Below, piece by piece: positions 19,525 to 27,740 of a stretch of DNA of 64,000 nucleotides. The stretch lies in contig NZ_CP035376.1 in assembly GCF_004118975.1 (NCBI RefSeq), positions 2,666,001 to 2,730,000 on the forward strand, in the 5' to 3' direction. The position numbers and the translations under genes are program-made. The stretch is from Luteimonas sp. YGD11-2 (lineage in GTDB: Bacteria; Pseudomonadota; Gammaproteobacteria; Xanthomonadales; Xanthomonadaceae). How positions within the stretch are numbered: position 1 is the first letter of the stretch; each line of letters begins with the position of its first letter. Below the pieces are notes generated by a model. The model saw only the letters and a program-made list of their open reading frames with translations. It was not told where the DNA came from and did not search any database.

Positions 19525-19947
19525 ATGGCCAGACGGGAGGGCACCGCAGGTTTCACCCTGATCGAACTGATGGTGGTGGTGGCGATCATCGCGATCCTCG
19601 CCGCCATCGCGCTGCCTGCGTATGGCAACTATGTGCTGCGCAGCAAGATGCGCGTTGCCCAGGCGGACCTGCTGGCGTTGTCGGCCAATGTCGAGAACCA
19701 CCGCCAGCGCACCCTGCTGTATCCGGCCAGCGCACTCGGCAGCACCGCGGCGCTGCGCTCGGCCTTCCCGGGCTGGTCGCCGGCATCGGAGGCCGGCGAT
19801 TTCTCCTTCGCGTATTCGCCGCAGAACGGCTACACGCTGACCGCCACCGGCACCGGGGGCCGGCTCGGCGGCTGCACGCTGCGGCTGACCGCGGGCAATA
19901 CCCGCACCAGCCAGGGCTGCCCCGACGTGGGCGGCAGCGCATGGTGA
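19525..19947 (+). CDS. pilE: Type IV pilin-like minor pilin (PilE-like)
   Basis: First gene of a five-gene minor-pilin operon. The 140-residue prepilin has a short basic leader and the class III cleavage site before [20 protein letters not shown], with Glu5 present; PilD in this window would process it. A globular domain of about 90 residues follows, with two cysteines near the C-terminus (GGCTLRL and SQGCPD) that could form the pilin D-loop disulfide. A GGAGAA site precedes the ATG. The stop overlaps the next start by 7 bases. The exact minor-pilin class is uncertain; PilE is chosen on length and the D-loop. Confidence 0.85.
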   Translation: MARREGTAGFTLIELMVVVAIIAILAAIALPAYGNYVLRSKMRVAQADLLALSANVENHRQRTLLYPASALGSTAALRSAFPGWSPASEAGDFSFAYSPQNGYTLTATGTGGRLGGCTLRLTAGNTRTSQGCPDVGGSAW

Positions 19948-20540
19948 GTCTGGCGCCCCGACCGGTGTTATCCGCCTGCGCACCCGTGCCGGACGCACGG
20001 TTGTGCGCGCGCCACCACAGTCGCGGCGTCACCCTCATCGAACTCGTGATCACGCTGGCGATCGCGGCGATGCTGATGCTGGTCGGCGTGCCGCTGACCG
20101 CCGGCTGGATCGACGGCGCCCGGCAGATGCACGCCCGTGCACAGGCCAGCGAAGCGGTGGCACAGGCCCGCGCGCTGGCGTTGCGCAACCCGGGCGCGCT
20201 GCCGTCCGACACCGTTGGCGGGGTGGCACGCCTGGAACTGGTGTCGCACGACGACACCAGGCGCCTGCAGGTGCGGGTGCGCAACGCCGATGGCAGCTGG
20301 CGCACGGCACCCGAATGGCAGGCGGAGCTGCCGCCGCACCGCGATATGGAACTGAAACTCACCGGCATCGGTGGCTTCGCCAGCGTGTCCAGCTTCCGTG
20401 CCGACGGCAACGCATTCTCCTGCGTGGCGTACGACAGCCACGGCCACCGTACCGATGCCCCGGGTTGTGCGCTCGCCACCCAGGAGCGCATCGCCATCGG
20501 GGCCGGCAACCAAGCGCTGGAATATGTGGAACTGCTCTAG
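19941..20540 (+). CDS. fimT: GspH/FimT-family pseudopilin
   Basis: The 199-residue protein carries a long 28-residue leader and then GVTLIELVITLAIAAMLMLVGVP, a prepilin N-terminus with Glu5, followed by the [21 protein letters not shown] helix typical of FimT/GspH and a beta-rich globular domain. FimT-type minor pilins help initiate pili and in some Xanthomonadaceae relatives bind DNA during natural transformation; whether this one does is unknown. The ATG at 19941 overlaps the upstream stop, suggesting coupling. The next gene begins 4 bases after its stop. Confidence 0.85.
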   Translation: MVSLAPRPVLSACAPVPDARLCARHHSRGVTLIELVITLAIAAMLMLVGVPLTAGWIDGARQMHARAQASEAVAQARALALRNPGALPSDTVGGVARLELVSHDDTRRLQVRVRNADGSWRTAPEWQAELPPHRDMELKLTGIGGFASVSSFRADGNAFSCVAYDSHGHRTDAPGCALATQERIAIGAGNQALEYVELL

Positions 20541-20544
20541 GCCC

Positions 20545-20970
20545 ATGCACAGGCACCAGCGCGGCGACGTGCTGCTGGAAGCACTGGTCGGCGTGCTGAT
20601 CACCGCCCTGCTGGGCGCTGCCATGGCGCATGTGGCGGGCCGCGTGGCGGCCGGGCAGCACGAGGCGCGGGTCGCGAACCTTTCGGTCGAGCAGCTGCGC
20701 CACACCCTGCAGATGGAGGGCGTGGCGCTGTGCGATGCCGGCGGCACCACGATCGTCGCGCCGTGGACCGCGCAGGGCAAGCAGCCGGTTTCGGTGCAGT
20801 GCGCACCGGGCGCGGCGGTATCGCTCGGATTCGGCGGCGGCGCCAACGCGACGGTGACGGCCCCGCGGGAAGTGGCACTGCGCGTCCCGGTGCAGGCGCT
20901 CGAAGGCACGGCCTCGCAGGCACCCGACGCGGCCACCCTGGTGGTCGGCACCCGGCAGGTGGCGCGATGA
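20545..20970 (+). CDS. pilV: PilV-like minor pilin
   Basis: The 141-residue protein begins MHRHQRGDVLLEALVGVLITALLGAA: a prepilin leader, cleavage after Gly, then a first residue Asp instead of the usual Phe or Met, with Glu5 kept. The globular part is short and contains two cysteines (ALCDAGG and VQCAPG). Its place between fimT and pilW matches the fimT-pilV-pilW-pilX order of type IV pilus minor-pilin operons, where PilV primes assembly. The stop overlaps the pilW ATG by four bases. Sequence similarity outside the N-terminus cannot be judged by eye. Confidence 0.75.
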   Translation: MHRHQRGDVLLEALVGVLITALLGAAMAHVAGRVAAGQHEARVANLSVEQLRHTLQMEGVALCDAGGTTIVAPWTAQGKQPVSVQCAPGAAVSLGFGGGANATVTAPREVALRVPVQALEGTASQAPDAATLVVGTRQVAR

Positions 20971-21695
20971 TTTCCGCGCCCCGCAGTCCGCGCAGGCAAG
21001 GTGGCCAGAGCCTCATCAGCATGATGGTCGGCGTGCTGATCTCGCTGGTGACGATCGCGGCAATGGTGTCGGTCTACCGCGTGCTGATCGACGTCTCCGG
21101 CAACGCCTCGCGCAGCGCGCAACGCGATGGCCAGCTGGCATCCGCGCTGCTCACCGTGCAGATGGAGATGCAGCGCGCCGGTTTCGGCATCGCACCGGGC
21201 GAGCCGGGCGTGCTGGCGATCCTCGACGGCGGGCGGCAGGTCGTCTGGCGCTACAGCCTGCATCCCGATCCCGGCCATGCCTGTGCGGGACTGCGCATCG
21301 CCACCGCCGCGAACGCGCCGGGCCTGCCGGTGGCGCCCGCCGATGCCGGCGCCGACCGCCGCGGCCTCTACTGGTTGCCGGGGCGCAGCTGCAGTGCCGC
21401 CGACGATCCGGCACTCGCCTGGACGGCAACCGGGCCGTCGGCTCCGCGGCGGCTGGTCTCGGCCACCGGTTTCTTCGTGCCGCAGGCCGCGGACGGCACT
21501 GCCTATGGCGACGAGGCCGGCGTGCACGCCCTGGGCAGTGCGCGCTTCGAGCGGGACGGCGCCTGCAGCCTGCCCTACGCCCAGCAGGCGGACCTGCTGC
21601 CGGTATCGCAGCGGGTGTCGCTGAAGGTCGGCAGTGACGTGGTGTTCTCCACCTGCCTCGCCAACCTGCGGGCCGGTGGCGGAGGCGTGGGATGA
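20967..21695 (+). CDS. pilW: PilW-like minor pilin
   Basis: The 242-residue protein has a prepilin N-terminus GGQSLISMMVGVLISLVTIAAM followed by a helix rich in Gln/Arg (LLTVQMEMQRAGFGI), a signature of PilW-type proteins, and a larger globular domain with cysteines at HACAGL, RSCSA, GACSL and STCLA that may form two disulfides. The residue at position 5 of the mature protein is Ser, not the usual Glu, which in major pilins guides subunit docking. It overlaps pilV and the following gene by ATGA. Role by context: part of the priming or tip complex of the pilus. Confidence 0.78.
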   Translation: MISAPRSPRRQGGQSLISMMVGVLISLVTIAAMVSVYRVLIDVSGNASRSAQRDGQLASALLTVQMEMQRAGFGIAPGEPGVLAILDGGRQVVWRYSLHPDPGHACAGLRIATAANAPGLPVAPADAGADRRGLYWLPGRSCSAADDPALAWTATGPSAPRRLVSATGFFVPQAADGTAYGDEAGVHALGSARFERDGACSLPYAQQADLLPVSQRVSLKVGSDVVFSTCLANLRAGGGGVG

Positions 21696-24037
21696 GCACT
21701 GTCCGCGGACATCGCAGCAATCCGCCCCGCCACCAACGCGGCGTGGCGACGATCCTGGTGCTGCTGCTGCTCGGCCTGGTGGTCGGCACCACGGTCTTCG
21801 CCATGACCGGCTCGCTGCGCGGCACCCAGCAGCGCCAGCTCACCGTGCACGCGGCCACCGCAGCGCAGGGTGCCGCGTGGCGCGGTGTCGAGACCATCCG
21901 CACCGCGCTGCTGGCGCTGCCGGAGGACCGCTACGAACGCTGGGCCGATGGCCAGGGCTGGAGCCGTCGCGACGCGGTACCGGCCACACCCGCCGCCGCG
22001 GCGGCGGCGGCGCCGTCCGCCGATCCGTATGCCTGCCAGGGCGCGCCGGTGCGCGGGGAAATCGCCATCACCGGCGCCGAAGCCATCGCGGTGCCGCGGG
22101 CCACGATCAGCGAGGTCTGCCGGCTGCCCGGCGCGGCGACCTACCGCGTGACCGCGCAGGTCACCGGCCGCGCATCGGAGGGCACATCCGCCACCACCTC
22201 GACGGTGGAAGCGGTGTACATCGTCGCGCTGCCCGGTGCCGCGGCCCCGCCCGGCGGTGGCGGCGCGGCGACGCTGGGGGCGATCAACATCTACCGCGAC
22301 CTCGACATCTCCGGCGGCATCGCCTTCACCGGCGAGAACGCCGTCATCAACGTCGATGGCGACGTGCGCCTCGACAACGCCTCGATCACCGGCATCGACA
22401 CCCTGCGCGCCACCGGCAACGTCACCATCGGCAGCGGCATCCGGGTGAACACCGTGGAGAGCGATGGCGACGTCGTGCTGCGCGGCAGCTCCGGCGTGTC
22501 GCAGGTGCGCGCGAAGGGCCATGTGCGGGTGGAAGGCGGGGCCCGGCCGATGTCGATCCGCAGCGACCGCACGGTCACCTTCGCCGGCGGCAGCGGCGAC
22601 GTGGTCGAGGCGAAGGGCGACGTGCTGGTGACCGCCGGCGGCGTGACCATCAGCGCGATCACCAGCGAGGGCAGCGTGCGCTGGACCGGCAGCGGCGGCG
22701 GCGCCGGCTCCATCCGCGCCAACGGCGACATCGAGTACGGCGGCGCCAACCGCAACCCGACCACCCTGGTGGCGGGACGCAACATCAGCGTTGCCGCCGG
22801 CGCGACATCAGCGCATGCCGGCGGCCGGGTGCAGCTGTCGGGCTGGGGCCATACCGGCCAGGTGCGTGCCGGTGGCGACGTCGTGCTGCTGGGCAGCACC
22901 TCGGCGGGCACCATCACCAGCCGCGGCAATGTGCGGCTGGAGGGCAGCGGCGCGGCGGACGCCGTGTTCGCCAGCGGCTCGCTGTACGTATCCGGCTGGC
23001 AGGCGGTCGGGGCGGGCACCATCGGCGGTGCGCTGCAGCGCGCACAGGCCGGCAACAACAACGTCCGCGTCACCGTGCAGCGCGGCTACCAGGCAGGCGT
23101 GCCCATGCCGGCGACGGTCGCCGTGCCGGTGCTCGCGGCGATCGACATCCCGCGCGTGCGCGTGGACACGTTCCCGCTGCGCGAAGCCGCGAACTACCGC
23201 TTCGAAGTCGCCAACGGACGCATCCAGGTGACGGTGGCGCACGTGCAGGGCATCCCCGCCGGCACCTATGTGCTGGGCGATCGGCTGGCCAACAACAGCC
23301 GCCAGCCGGACTGGCTGTGCCGCCCGCAGGACATGTCCGGCACGCTGTGCACGCGGCCGGTGGCGACGATCTGCCAGGGGTTCTCGCCGCAGAACAGCTG
23401 CTTCGCCCATGCCAACGGCAACTGGACGGTCAACGGCACGTCGATGGCGCGCGGCCTCGCGTGGTTCGACGGCAACCTCGAAGTCGGCAACGGAACCTAC
23501 GTCAACACCTTCATCGCCACCGGCAACATCCGCACCGCCGGTGCCCACCGCACCATGGCGCCGAACTGGGCGGGTTACGCATCCACCTGCACCAATGCGT
23601 CCGTGGCCGGCGGGGTCAACGCCAACTTCGCCGAGCTGGTGCCCACCAACCTGTGCGATACCGCCGCCCGCACGATGCTCGACAGCACGCTCGCCAATGC
23701 CGCCTATATCGCCGGTGGCTACCGGCCGAACGGCACGTACGGCGGCGGCTTCATCGACCTCGGCGCGTCGACGGTCGCGTCCGGCAACGTGGTGGCCGGC
23801 GACACCCTCGCCACCGGCGGCAGCACCCGGATCGACGGCTCGATCATCGTCGCCGCGCAGTCGGGTGCCACCGGCGCGGCGACGATCAGCGGCAGCACCA
23901 CCATCAACCAGACCACCGGCGACATCGCCTTCGATCCCGGGGCGCTGCCCTGCCTGGGCGCGTCCTGCGGCGCTGCCGGGACCGCGCCGCCCACCGGCAG
24001 CCCGGAGGCGACGGTGCTCTGGACCCGCTACCGCTGA
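21692..24037 (+). CDS. Large PilX-like protein with long beta-helix-like repeat passenger
   Basis: This 781-residue protein occupies the pilX position. Residues about 16-65 look like a PilX N-terminus (QRGVATILVLLLLGLVVGTT, then SLRGTQQRQ and a helix). An Ala/Pro linker (97-108) and a region to about 180 follow, then a Pro/Gly linker. Residues about 198-437 are roughly twelve imperfect repeats of about 20 residues with the pattern (I/V)xAxGDVxLxG, e.g. VRAKGHVRVEGG, VEAKGDVLVTAGG, IRANGDIEYGG, VRAGGDVVLLG, ITSRGNVRLEG; such short-period Gly/Val repeats usually fold as a beta-solenoid. The C-terminal third has about eight cysteines and a second repeat-like stretch. Typical PilX is only about 150-200 residues. 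No pilY1 is linked. I infer a pilus-tip or surface adhesin; the function is unknown. It converges on nadE with 4 bases between stops. Confidence 0.8.
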   Translation: MSTVRGHRSNPPRHQRGVATILVLLLLGLVVGTTVFAMTGSLRGTQQRQLTVHAATAAQGAAWRGVETIRTALLALPEDRYERWADGQGWSRRDAVPATPAAAAAAAPSADPYACQGAPVRGEIAITGAEAIAVPRATISEVCRLPGAATYRVTAQVTGRASEGTSATTSTVEAVYIVALPGAAAPPGGGGAATLGAINIYRDLDISGGIAFTGENAVINVDGDVRLDNASITGIDTLRATGNVTIGSGIRVNTVESDGDVVLRGSSGVSQVRAKGHVRVEGGARPMSIRSDRTVTFAGGSGDVVEAKGDVLVTAGGVTISAITSEGSVRWTGSGGGAGSIRANGDIEYGGANRNPTTLVAGRNISVAAGATSAHAGGRVQLSGWGHTGQVRAGGDVVLLGSTSAGTITSRGNVRLEGSGAADAVFASGSLYVSGWQAVGAGTIGGALQRAQAGNNNVRVTVQRGYQAGVPMPATVAVPVLAAIDIPRVRVDTFPLREAANYRFEVANGRIQVTVAHVQGIPAGTYVLGDRLANNSRQPDWLCRPQDMSGTLCTRPVATICQGFSPQNSCFAHANGNWTVNGTSMARGLAWFDGNLEVGNGTYVNTFIATGNIRTAGAHRTMAPNWAGYASTCTNASVAGGVNANFAELVPTNLCDTAARTMLDSTLANAAYIAGGYRPNGTYGGGFIDLGASTVASGNVVAGDTLATGGSTRIDGSIIVAAQSGATGAATISGSTTINQTTGDIAFDPGALPCLGASCGAAGTAPPTGSPEATVLWTRYR

Positions 24038-24041
24038 CGCC

Positions 24042-25679
24042 TCAGGCGCCGTAGCCGTTGCTGATCGGGTAGCGGCGCTCGCGGCCGAACGCGCGCCGCG
24101 AGATCTTCGGGCCGGGCGCGGCCTGGTGGCGCTTCCACTCGCTGGTGCGCACCAGCCGCAGCACGCGGTCGACCAGGGTCGTCTCGAAACCCGCGGCGAC
24201 GATCTCGTCGCGCGACTGTTCGTAGTCGACGTGGCGCAACAGGATGGCGTCGAGCACGTCGTAGGGCGGCAGCGAGTCCTGGTCGGTCTGGTCTGCGCGC
24301 AGCTCCGCCGACGGCGGCCGGCTGATCACCCCGCGCGGGATCGCGGGCGCGCCACCCACGGTATTGCGCCACTTCGCCAGCCCGTAGACCTCGGTCTTGT
24401 AGAGGTCCTTCAGTGGCGCGTAGCCGCCGGCCATGTCGCCGTAGATGGTCGCGTAGCCGACCGCGTACTCGCTCTTGTTGCCGGTGGTCAGCACCAGCCC
24501 ACCGAACCTGTTGGACAGCGCCATCAGCATCGCACCACGGATGCGCGACTGCAGGTTCTCCTCGGTGACATCCGGCTCCTGCCCGGCAAACGTCTCGGCC
24601 AGCGTGTCGAGGTAGGCCCTGAACGGGGCCTCGATCGGCAGGCTCATCATCCGCACGCCCAGCGCCTCGCACTGTTCGGCGGCGAGGTCGTTGCTCAGCC
24701 CCGCGGTGTAGCGCGACGGCAGGCGCACCGCGGTGACGTTCCCGGCACCCAGCGCATCGACGGCCATCGCCAGCACCACCGAGGAATCCAGCCCGCCCGA
24801 CAGCCCGATCCACGCGTGCGCGAAACCGTTCTTGCCGAAATAGTCGCGGATACCGCGGGTCACCGCACGCCACGCCAGCGCATCCATGCTTTCGTCGCCG
24901 TCGTCCACCCACACCAGCGGCGAGAACCGGCGCGTGGCGGCGTCGTAATCCACCACCAGCCACTGGTCGGCGAACGCGACGGCCGCCGGATGGATCGAGC
25001 CATCGCCATCCGCCACCAGCGAGGCACCGTCGAACACCAGCGCGTCCTGTCCGCCGACGACGTTGACGTAGGCGATCGCCGCGCCGGTCTCGGCGATGCG
25101 GTCGGCCAGCATGCCGTCGCGCTCGGCGTGCTTGCCGCGCTCGTAGGGCGACGCATTGGCGACCAGCACCAGCTCGGCACCTTCGCGCACGGTGTCGACC
25201 ATCGGTTCGGCGAACCACAGGTCCTCGCAGATCAGCACGCCCAGCGGCACGCCCTTGACCTCGAACACGCAGGAGCCGCCATCGGGATCGACATGGAAGT
25301 AGCGGCGCTCGTCGAACACGTTGTAGTTCGGCAGCTCGCGCTTGCGGTAGGTGCGCTCGATGCGGCCGTTGCGCAGCACGCTGGCCGAGTTGTAGAGCAC
25401 GCTGCCAGCGGACTCCGGCCAGCCGACCACCGCGACGATGCCGGTGGTCTCCTTCGCCACCCGCTGCAACGCGCGCTCGCAGGCGGCCAGGAACGACGGC
25501 CGCATCAGCAGGTCCTCCGGCGGATAGCCGCTGATCGCCAGTTCCGGAAACAGCACCACGTCGGCGCCGAACTCGTCGCGCGCCTCGCCGATCATCTGCA
25601 CGATGCGGTCGGCATTGCGCTCCACTGCGCCCACCGGGAAATCGAACTGCGCCAACGCGATGCGGAGGGTCGTGGACAT
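24042..25679 (-). CDS. nadE: Glutamine-dependent NAD+ synthetase
   Basis: NadE amidates deamido-NAD using ammonia drawn from glutamine. The 545-residue protein joins an N-terminal nitrilase-fold glutaminase with the triad Glu46 (FPELAISGYP), Lys113 (YRKRELPNY) and Cys151 (LICEDLW) to a C-terminal synthetase with the PP-loop GLSGGLDSS and the late motif TTGNKSEYAVGYATIYGD. The ATG at 25679 aligns with the family start (MSTTLRIALAQ); an ATG at 25709 is possible but adds residues outside the domain. It converges with the minor-pilin operon, leaving no room for a conventional terminator between them. Confidence 0.96.
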   Translation of the reverse strand: MSTTLRIALAQFDFPVGAVERNADRIVQMIGEARDEFGADVVLFPELAISGYPPEDLLMRPSFLAACERALQRVAKETTGIVAVVGWPESAGSVLYNSASVLRNGRIERTYRKRELPNYNVFDERRYFHVDPDGGSCVFEVKGVPLGVLICEDLWFAEPMVDTVREGAELVLVANASPYERGKHAERDGMLADRIAETGAAIAYVNVVGGQDALVFDGASLVADGDGSIHPAAVAFADQWLVVDYDAATRRFSPLVWVDDGDESMDALAWRAVTRGIRDYFGKNGFAHAWIGLSGGLDSSVVLAMAVDALGAGNVTAVRLPSRYTAGLSNDLAAEQCEALGVRMMSLPIEAPFRAYLDTLAETFAGQEPDVTEENLQSRIRGAMLMALSNRFGGLVLTTGNKSEYAVGYATIYGDMAGGYAPLKDLYKTEVYGLAKWRNTVGGAPAIPRGVISRPPSAELRADQTDQDSLPPYDVLDAILLRHVDYEQSRDEIVAAGFETTLVDRVLRLVRTSEWKRHQAAPGPKISRRAFGRERRYPISNGYGA

Positions 25680-25884
25680 GGGGACACCGGAAACGGGGAA
25701 GGTGGCCATTATTCCAGACTGCACTGTACGGGCTGCATGCGCTGGATCAGGCGACCGACCTGCCGGGCAGCACGACCGTCGGCCGGATCGATGGCGAGGG
25801 GGTCATCCCACATCGGTCTGTCGTGGTGCAGGACCGGACCCTCGAAGGGCGCGCGATGCCGGACAGTCGGACGCCGCTATTTGG

Positions 25885-25935
25885 ACCCTTCTCCCGCGTG
25901 CGGGAGAAGGTGCCCCGAAGGGGCGGATGAGGGCG
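25885..25935. repeat. CTTCTCCCG palindromic repeat, copy A
   Basis: CCTTCTCCCGC / GCGGGAGAAGG forms an 11-base stem with a short loop, followed by the arm TGCCCCGAAGGGGCGGATGA. It lies between nadE and the DUF559 gene and ends 2 bases before the DUF559 stop codon. This is the clearest member of the family. Confidence 0.85.
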
Positions 25936-25937
25936 TC

Positions 25938-26327
25938 TCAGGCCTGCTGGACCTCCCTCCACCGCGATGCCACGGTCGCGCACGCACAATCCGCTACGTC
26001 CAGCTCTGCCACGATCGCCTCCAGCACCCGTGCGGTTCGCACCAGCACATCGTGATTCCAGAACCGCAGCACCCGGTAACCGCGACGCTCGAGGAATCGG
26101 GTACGCGCGGCGTCCACGTCGCTGCCGTGCTGCGAACCATCGATCTCGACGATCAGGCGCGCTTCCGCACAGACAAAGTCGGCCACGAAAGGGCCCACGG
26201 GACACTGGCGACGGAACTTCGCGCCCAGCATGGACCGGCTACGCAGGTGGAACCACATCAGCTGCTCGGCGTCGGTCATCTCGCGGCGCAACTGGCGCGC
26301 GAGACCCTTCTTCACGTTCTGGCGCAT
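25938..26327 (-). CDS. DUF559 (Vsr/restriction-endonuclease-fold) protein
   Basis: The 129-residue protein matches the DUF559 pattern: basic helical start (QNVKKGLARQLRREMTDAEQLMW), FRRQCPVGPFVADFVC, then the acidic VEIDGSQH and RTRFLERRGYRVLRFWNHDVL. The Asp/Glu spacing fits a PD-(D/E)XK/Vsr-like nuclease fold; biochemical activity of the family is poorly known. The ATG at 26327 is chosen because upstream in-frame sequence is repeat DNA and GGAG precedes it at 6-7 bases. Palindromic repeats crowd both sides (copy A just past the stop; copies B, C and J upstream), which suggests acquisition as a repeat-associated cassette. Confidence 0.8.
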   Translation of the reverse strand: MRQNVKKGLARQLRREMTDAEQLMWFHLRSRSMLGAKFRRQCPVGPFVADFVCAEARLIVEIDGSQHGSDVDAARTRFLERRGYRVLRFWNHDVLVRTARVLEAIVAELDVADCACATVASRWREVQQA

Positions 26328-26428
26328 CCATGCGCTCCGGTCCAGCGACGAGCGCAATGTGCGACACCCGCCCTGCTGCGACCATCGGAAAAGTCCGCGC
26401 GTTGTTGTCGGATGCTCCGCCTTTCTGC

Positions 26429-26465
26429 CCTCACCCCAGCCCCTCTCCCGCTCGCGGGAGAGGGG
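26429..26465. repeat. Palindromic repeat, copy B
   Basis: CCCTCACCCCAG followed by a 12-base stem CCCCTCTCCCGC / GCGGGAGAGGGG with loop T or TC. Located upstream of the DUF559 gene. The sequence just after it (GGGGTAATTCCGCGCG) recurs in degenerate form at copy J. Confidence 0.8.
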
Positions 26466-26516
26466 TAATTCCGCGCGTTGGAACAACTCGAACCTGCGGC
26501 CGCGAAGCACGCGCCA

Positions 26517-26593
26517 CCCTTCTCCCGCACGCAGGAGAAGAGCCTGCCCCCGAGATGTCTTTGGTCGGGGGTGCCCCAGCGGGCGGATGAGGA
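26517..26593. repeat. Palindromic repeat, copy C
   Basis: CCTTCTCCCG / AGGAGAAG hairpin followed by AGCCTGCCCCCGAGATG and GTGCCCCAGCGGGCGGATGA. The tail GCCTGCCCCCGAGATG is identical to the piece found inside pgeF. Confidence 0.75.
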
Positions 26594-26626
26594 CCGCTTC
26601 GATGCACCGGAACGCCCTCGGCCTTT

Positions 26627-26660
26627 GTTCGCTCGCCGGAGAGGGGTCACTCCGCGCGAC
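26627..26660. repeat. Degenerate palindromic repeat, copy J
   Basis: CGCTCGCCGGAGAGGGGT followed by CACTCCGCGCG repeats the right half of copy B and its flank with a few changes. It appears to be a partial duplication between the DUF559 gene and sucD. Confidence 0.55.
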
Positions 26661-26684
26661 TGCAACGGCCCGCGCCTCTGCACC

Positions 26685-26710
26685 GAAAAGGCCGCCCGGA
26701 GGCGGCCTTT
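26685..26710 (-). terminator. Intrinsic terminator of the suc operon
   Basis: On the minus strand a perfect 10-base stem, AAAGGCCGCC / GGCGGCCTTT, with a 4-base loop ends in TTTT, about 40 bases beyond the sucD stop. This closes sucC-sucD transcription. Confidence 0.85.
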
Positions 26711-26750
26711 CAAGAGGTGCTTACCGCACACCCGTGCGCGTTGCGTGCTC

Positions 26751-27623
26751 TTACTTCACCAGTTCCGCGATCGCCGCGCCGAGGTCGCCCGGCGAGCGGA
26801 CGGTCTTGACGCCTGCCGCTTCCATCGCCGCGAACTTGCCTTCCGCGGTGCCCGAGCCGCCCGAGGCGATCGCGCCGGCGTGGCCCATGCGCTTGCCCGG
26901 AGGGGCCGAGGCGCCGGCGATGAAGCCGACGACCGGCTTCTTGACGTGTGCCTTGATGTACTCGGCGCCCGCTTCCTCGGCGTCGCCGCCGATCTCGCCG
27001 ACCATGATGATGCCCTCGGTCTGCGGGTCCTCGTTGAACAGCTTGAGGCAGTCGACGAAGTTCAGGCCGTTGACCGGGTCGCCACCGATGCCGATGACCG
27101 TGGACTGGCCGAGGCCGGCCGCAGTGGTCTGCTTGACCGCTTCATAGGTCAGCGTGCCCGAGCGCGACACGATGCCGATCTTGCCCGGCATGTGGATGTG
27201 GCCCGGCATGATGCCGATCTTGCACTCGCCGGGGGTGATCACGCCGGGGCAGTTCGGCCCGATCAGCACCACGTCGTCGTGCTGCTTGAGCACGTTGTCG
27301 ACGCGCAGCATGTCCAGCACCGGGATGCCTTCGGTGATGCACACGATCACCTTGATGCCGGCGGCCGCGGCTTCGAGGATCGCGTCGGCCGCGAACGGCG
27401 GCGGCACGTAGATCACCGAGGCGTTGGCGCCGGTGGCCTCGACGGCCTCGCGCACGGTGTTGAACACCGGCAGGTTGATATGGGTGGTGCCGCCCTTGCC
27501 GGGCGTGACGCCACCGACGACCTGGGTGCCGTATTCCACCATCTGGGTGGCGTGGAAGGTGCCCTGCTGGCCGGTGAAGCCCTGCACGATCACCTTGGTG
27601 TCTTTATTGATCAAAACGGACAT
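26751..27623 (-). CDS. sucD: Succinyl-CoA synthetase (ADP-forming) alpha subunit
   Basis: SucD binds CoA and carries the phospho-histidine of the TCA-cycle enzyme that converts succinyl-CoA to succinate with substrate-level phosphorylation. The 290-residue protein starts [20 protein letters not shown] and shows the CoA-binding Rossmann part ([11 protein letters not shown]), IGPNCPG and the phosphohistidine loop GHAGAIASG. Length and sequence are canonical. It is the second gene of the suc operon but is separated from sucC by 135 bases holding a repeat, which is unusual for genes whose products are needed in equal amounts. Confidence 0.98.
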   Translation of the reverse strand: MSVLINKDTKVIVQGFTGQQGTFHATQMVEYGTQVVGGVTPGKGGTTHINLPVFNTVREAVEATGANASVIYVPPPFAADAILEAAAAGIKVIVCITEGIPVLDMLRVDNVLKQHDDVVLIGPNCPGVITPGECKIGIMPGHIHMPGKIGIVSRSGTLTYEAVKQTTAAGLGQSTVIGIGGDPVNGLNFVDCLKLFNEDPQTEGIIMVGEIGGDAEEAGAEYIKAHVKKPVVGFIAGASAPPGKRMGHAGAIASGGSGTAEGKFAAMEAAGVKTVRSPGDLGAAIAELVK

Positions 27624-27691
27624 GGAATCTTCCTGTTGGAGCCCTTCCCGCGAAGGAGAAGGGTTTGGCGGCGAGGGCTGCAGTCTGGATG

Positions 27692-27740
27692 CGCCCTCGT
27701 CCGCCCTTCGGGCACCTTCTCCCGCGTGCGGGAGAAGGGA
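27692..27740. repeat. Palindromic repeat, copy D, inside the suc operon
   Basis: GCCCTCGTCCGCCCTTCGGG followed by CACCTTCTCCCGCGTGCGGG and AGAAGG is copy A in reverse orientation. Together with a second imperfect hairpin (27650-27663) it fills the sucC-sucD gap. Such structures can alter mRNA stability between cistrons. Confidence 0.8.

Noticed and set aside
22190..23060. DNA tandem repeats in the PilX-like gene
   Set aside because: The protein repeats are degenerate and the DNA does not show exact tandem units, so it is annotated as a protein repeat only.
23268..26468. 1066-codon plus-strand frame spanning the pilX-like gene, nadE and DUF559
   Set aside because: It crosses several genuine genes on both strands, includes repeat DNA and shows no domain. 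nadE and the PilX-like protein fully explain the region.
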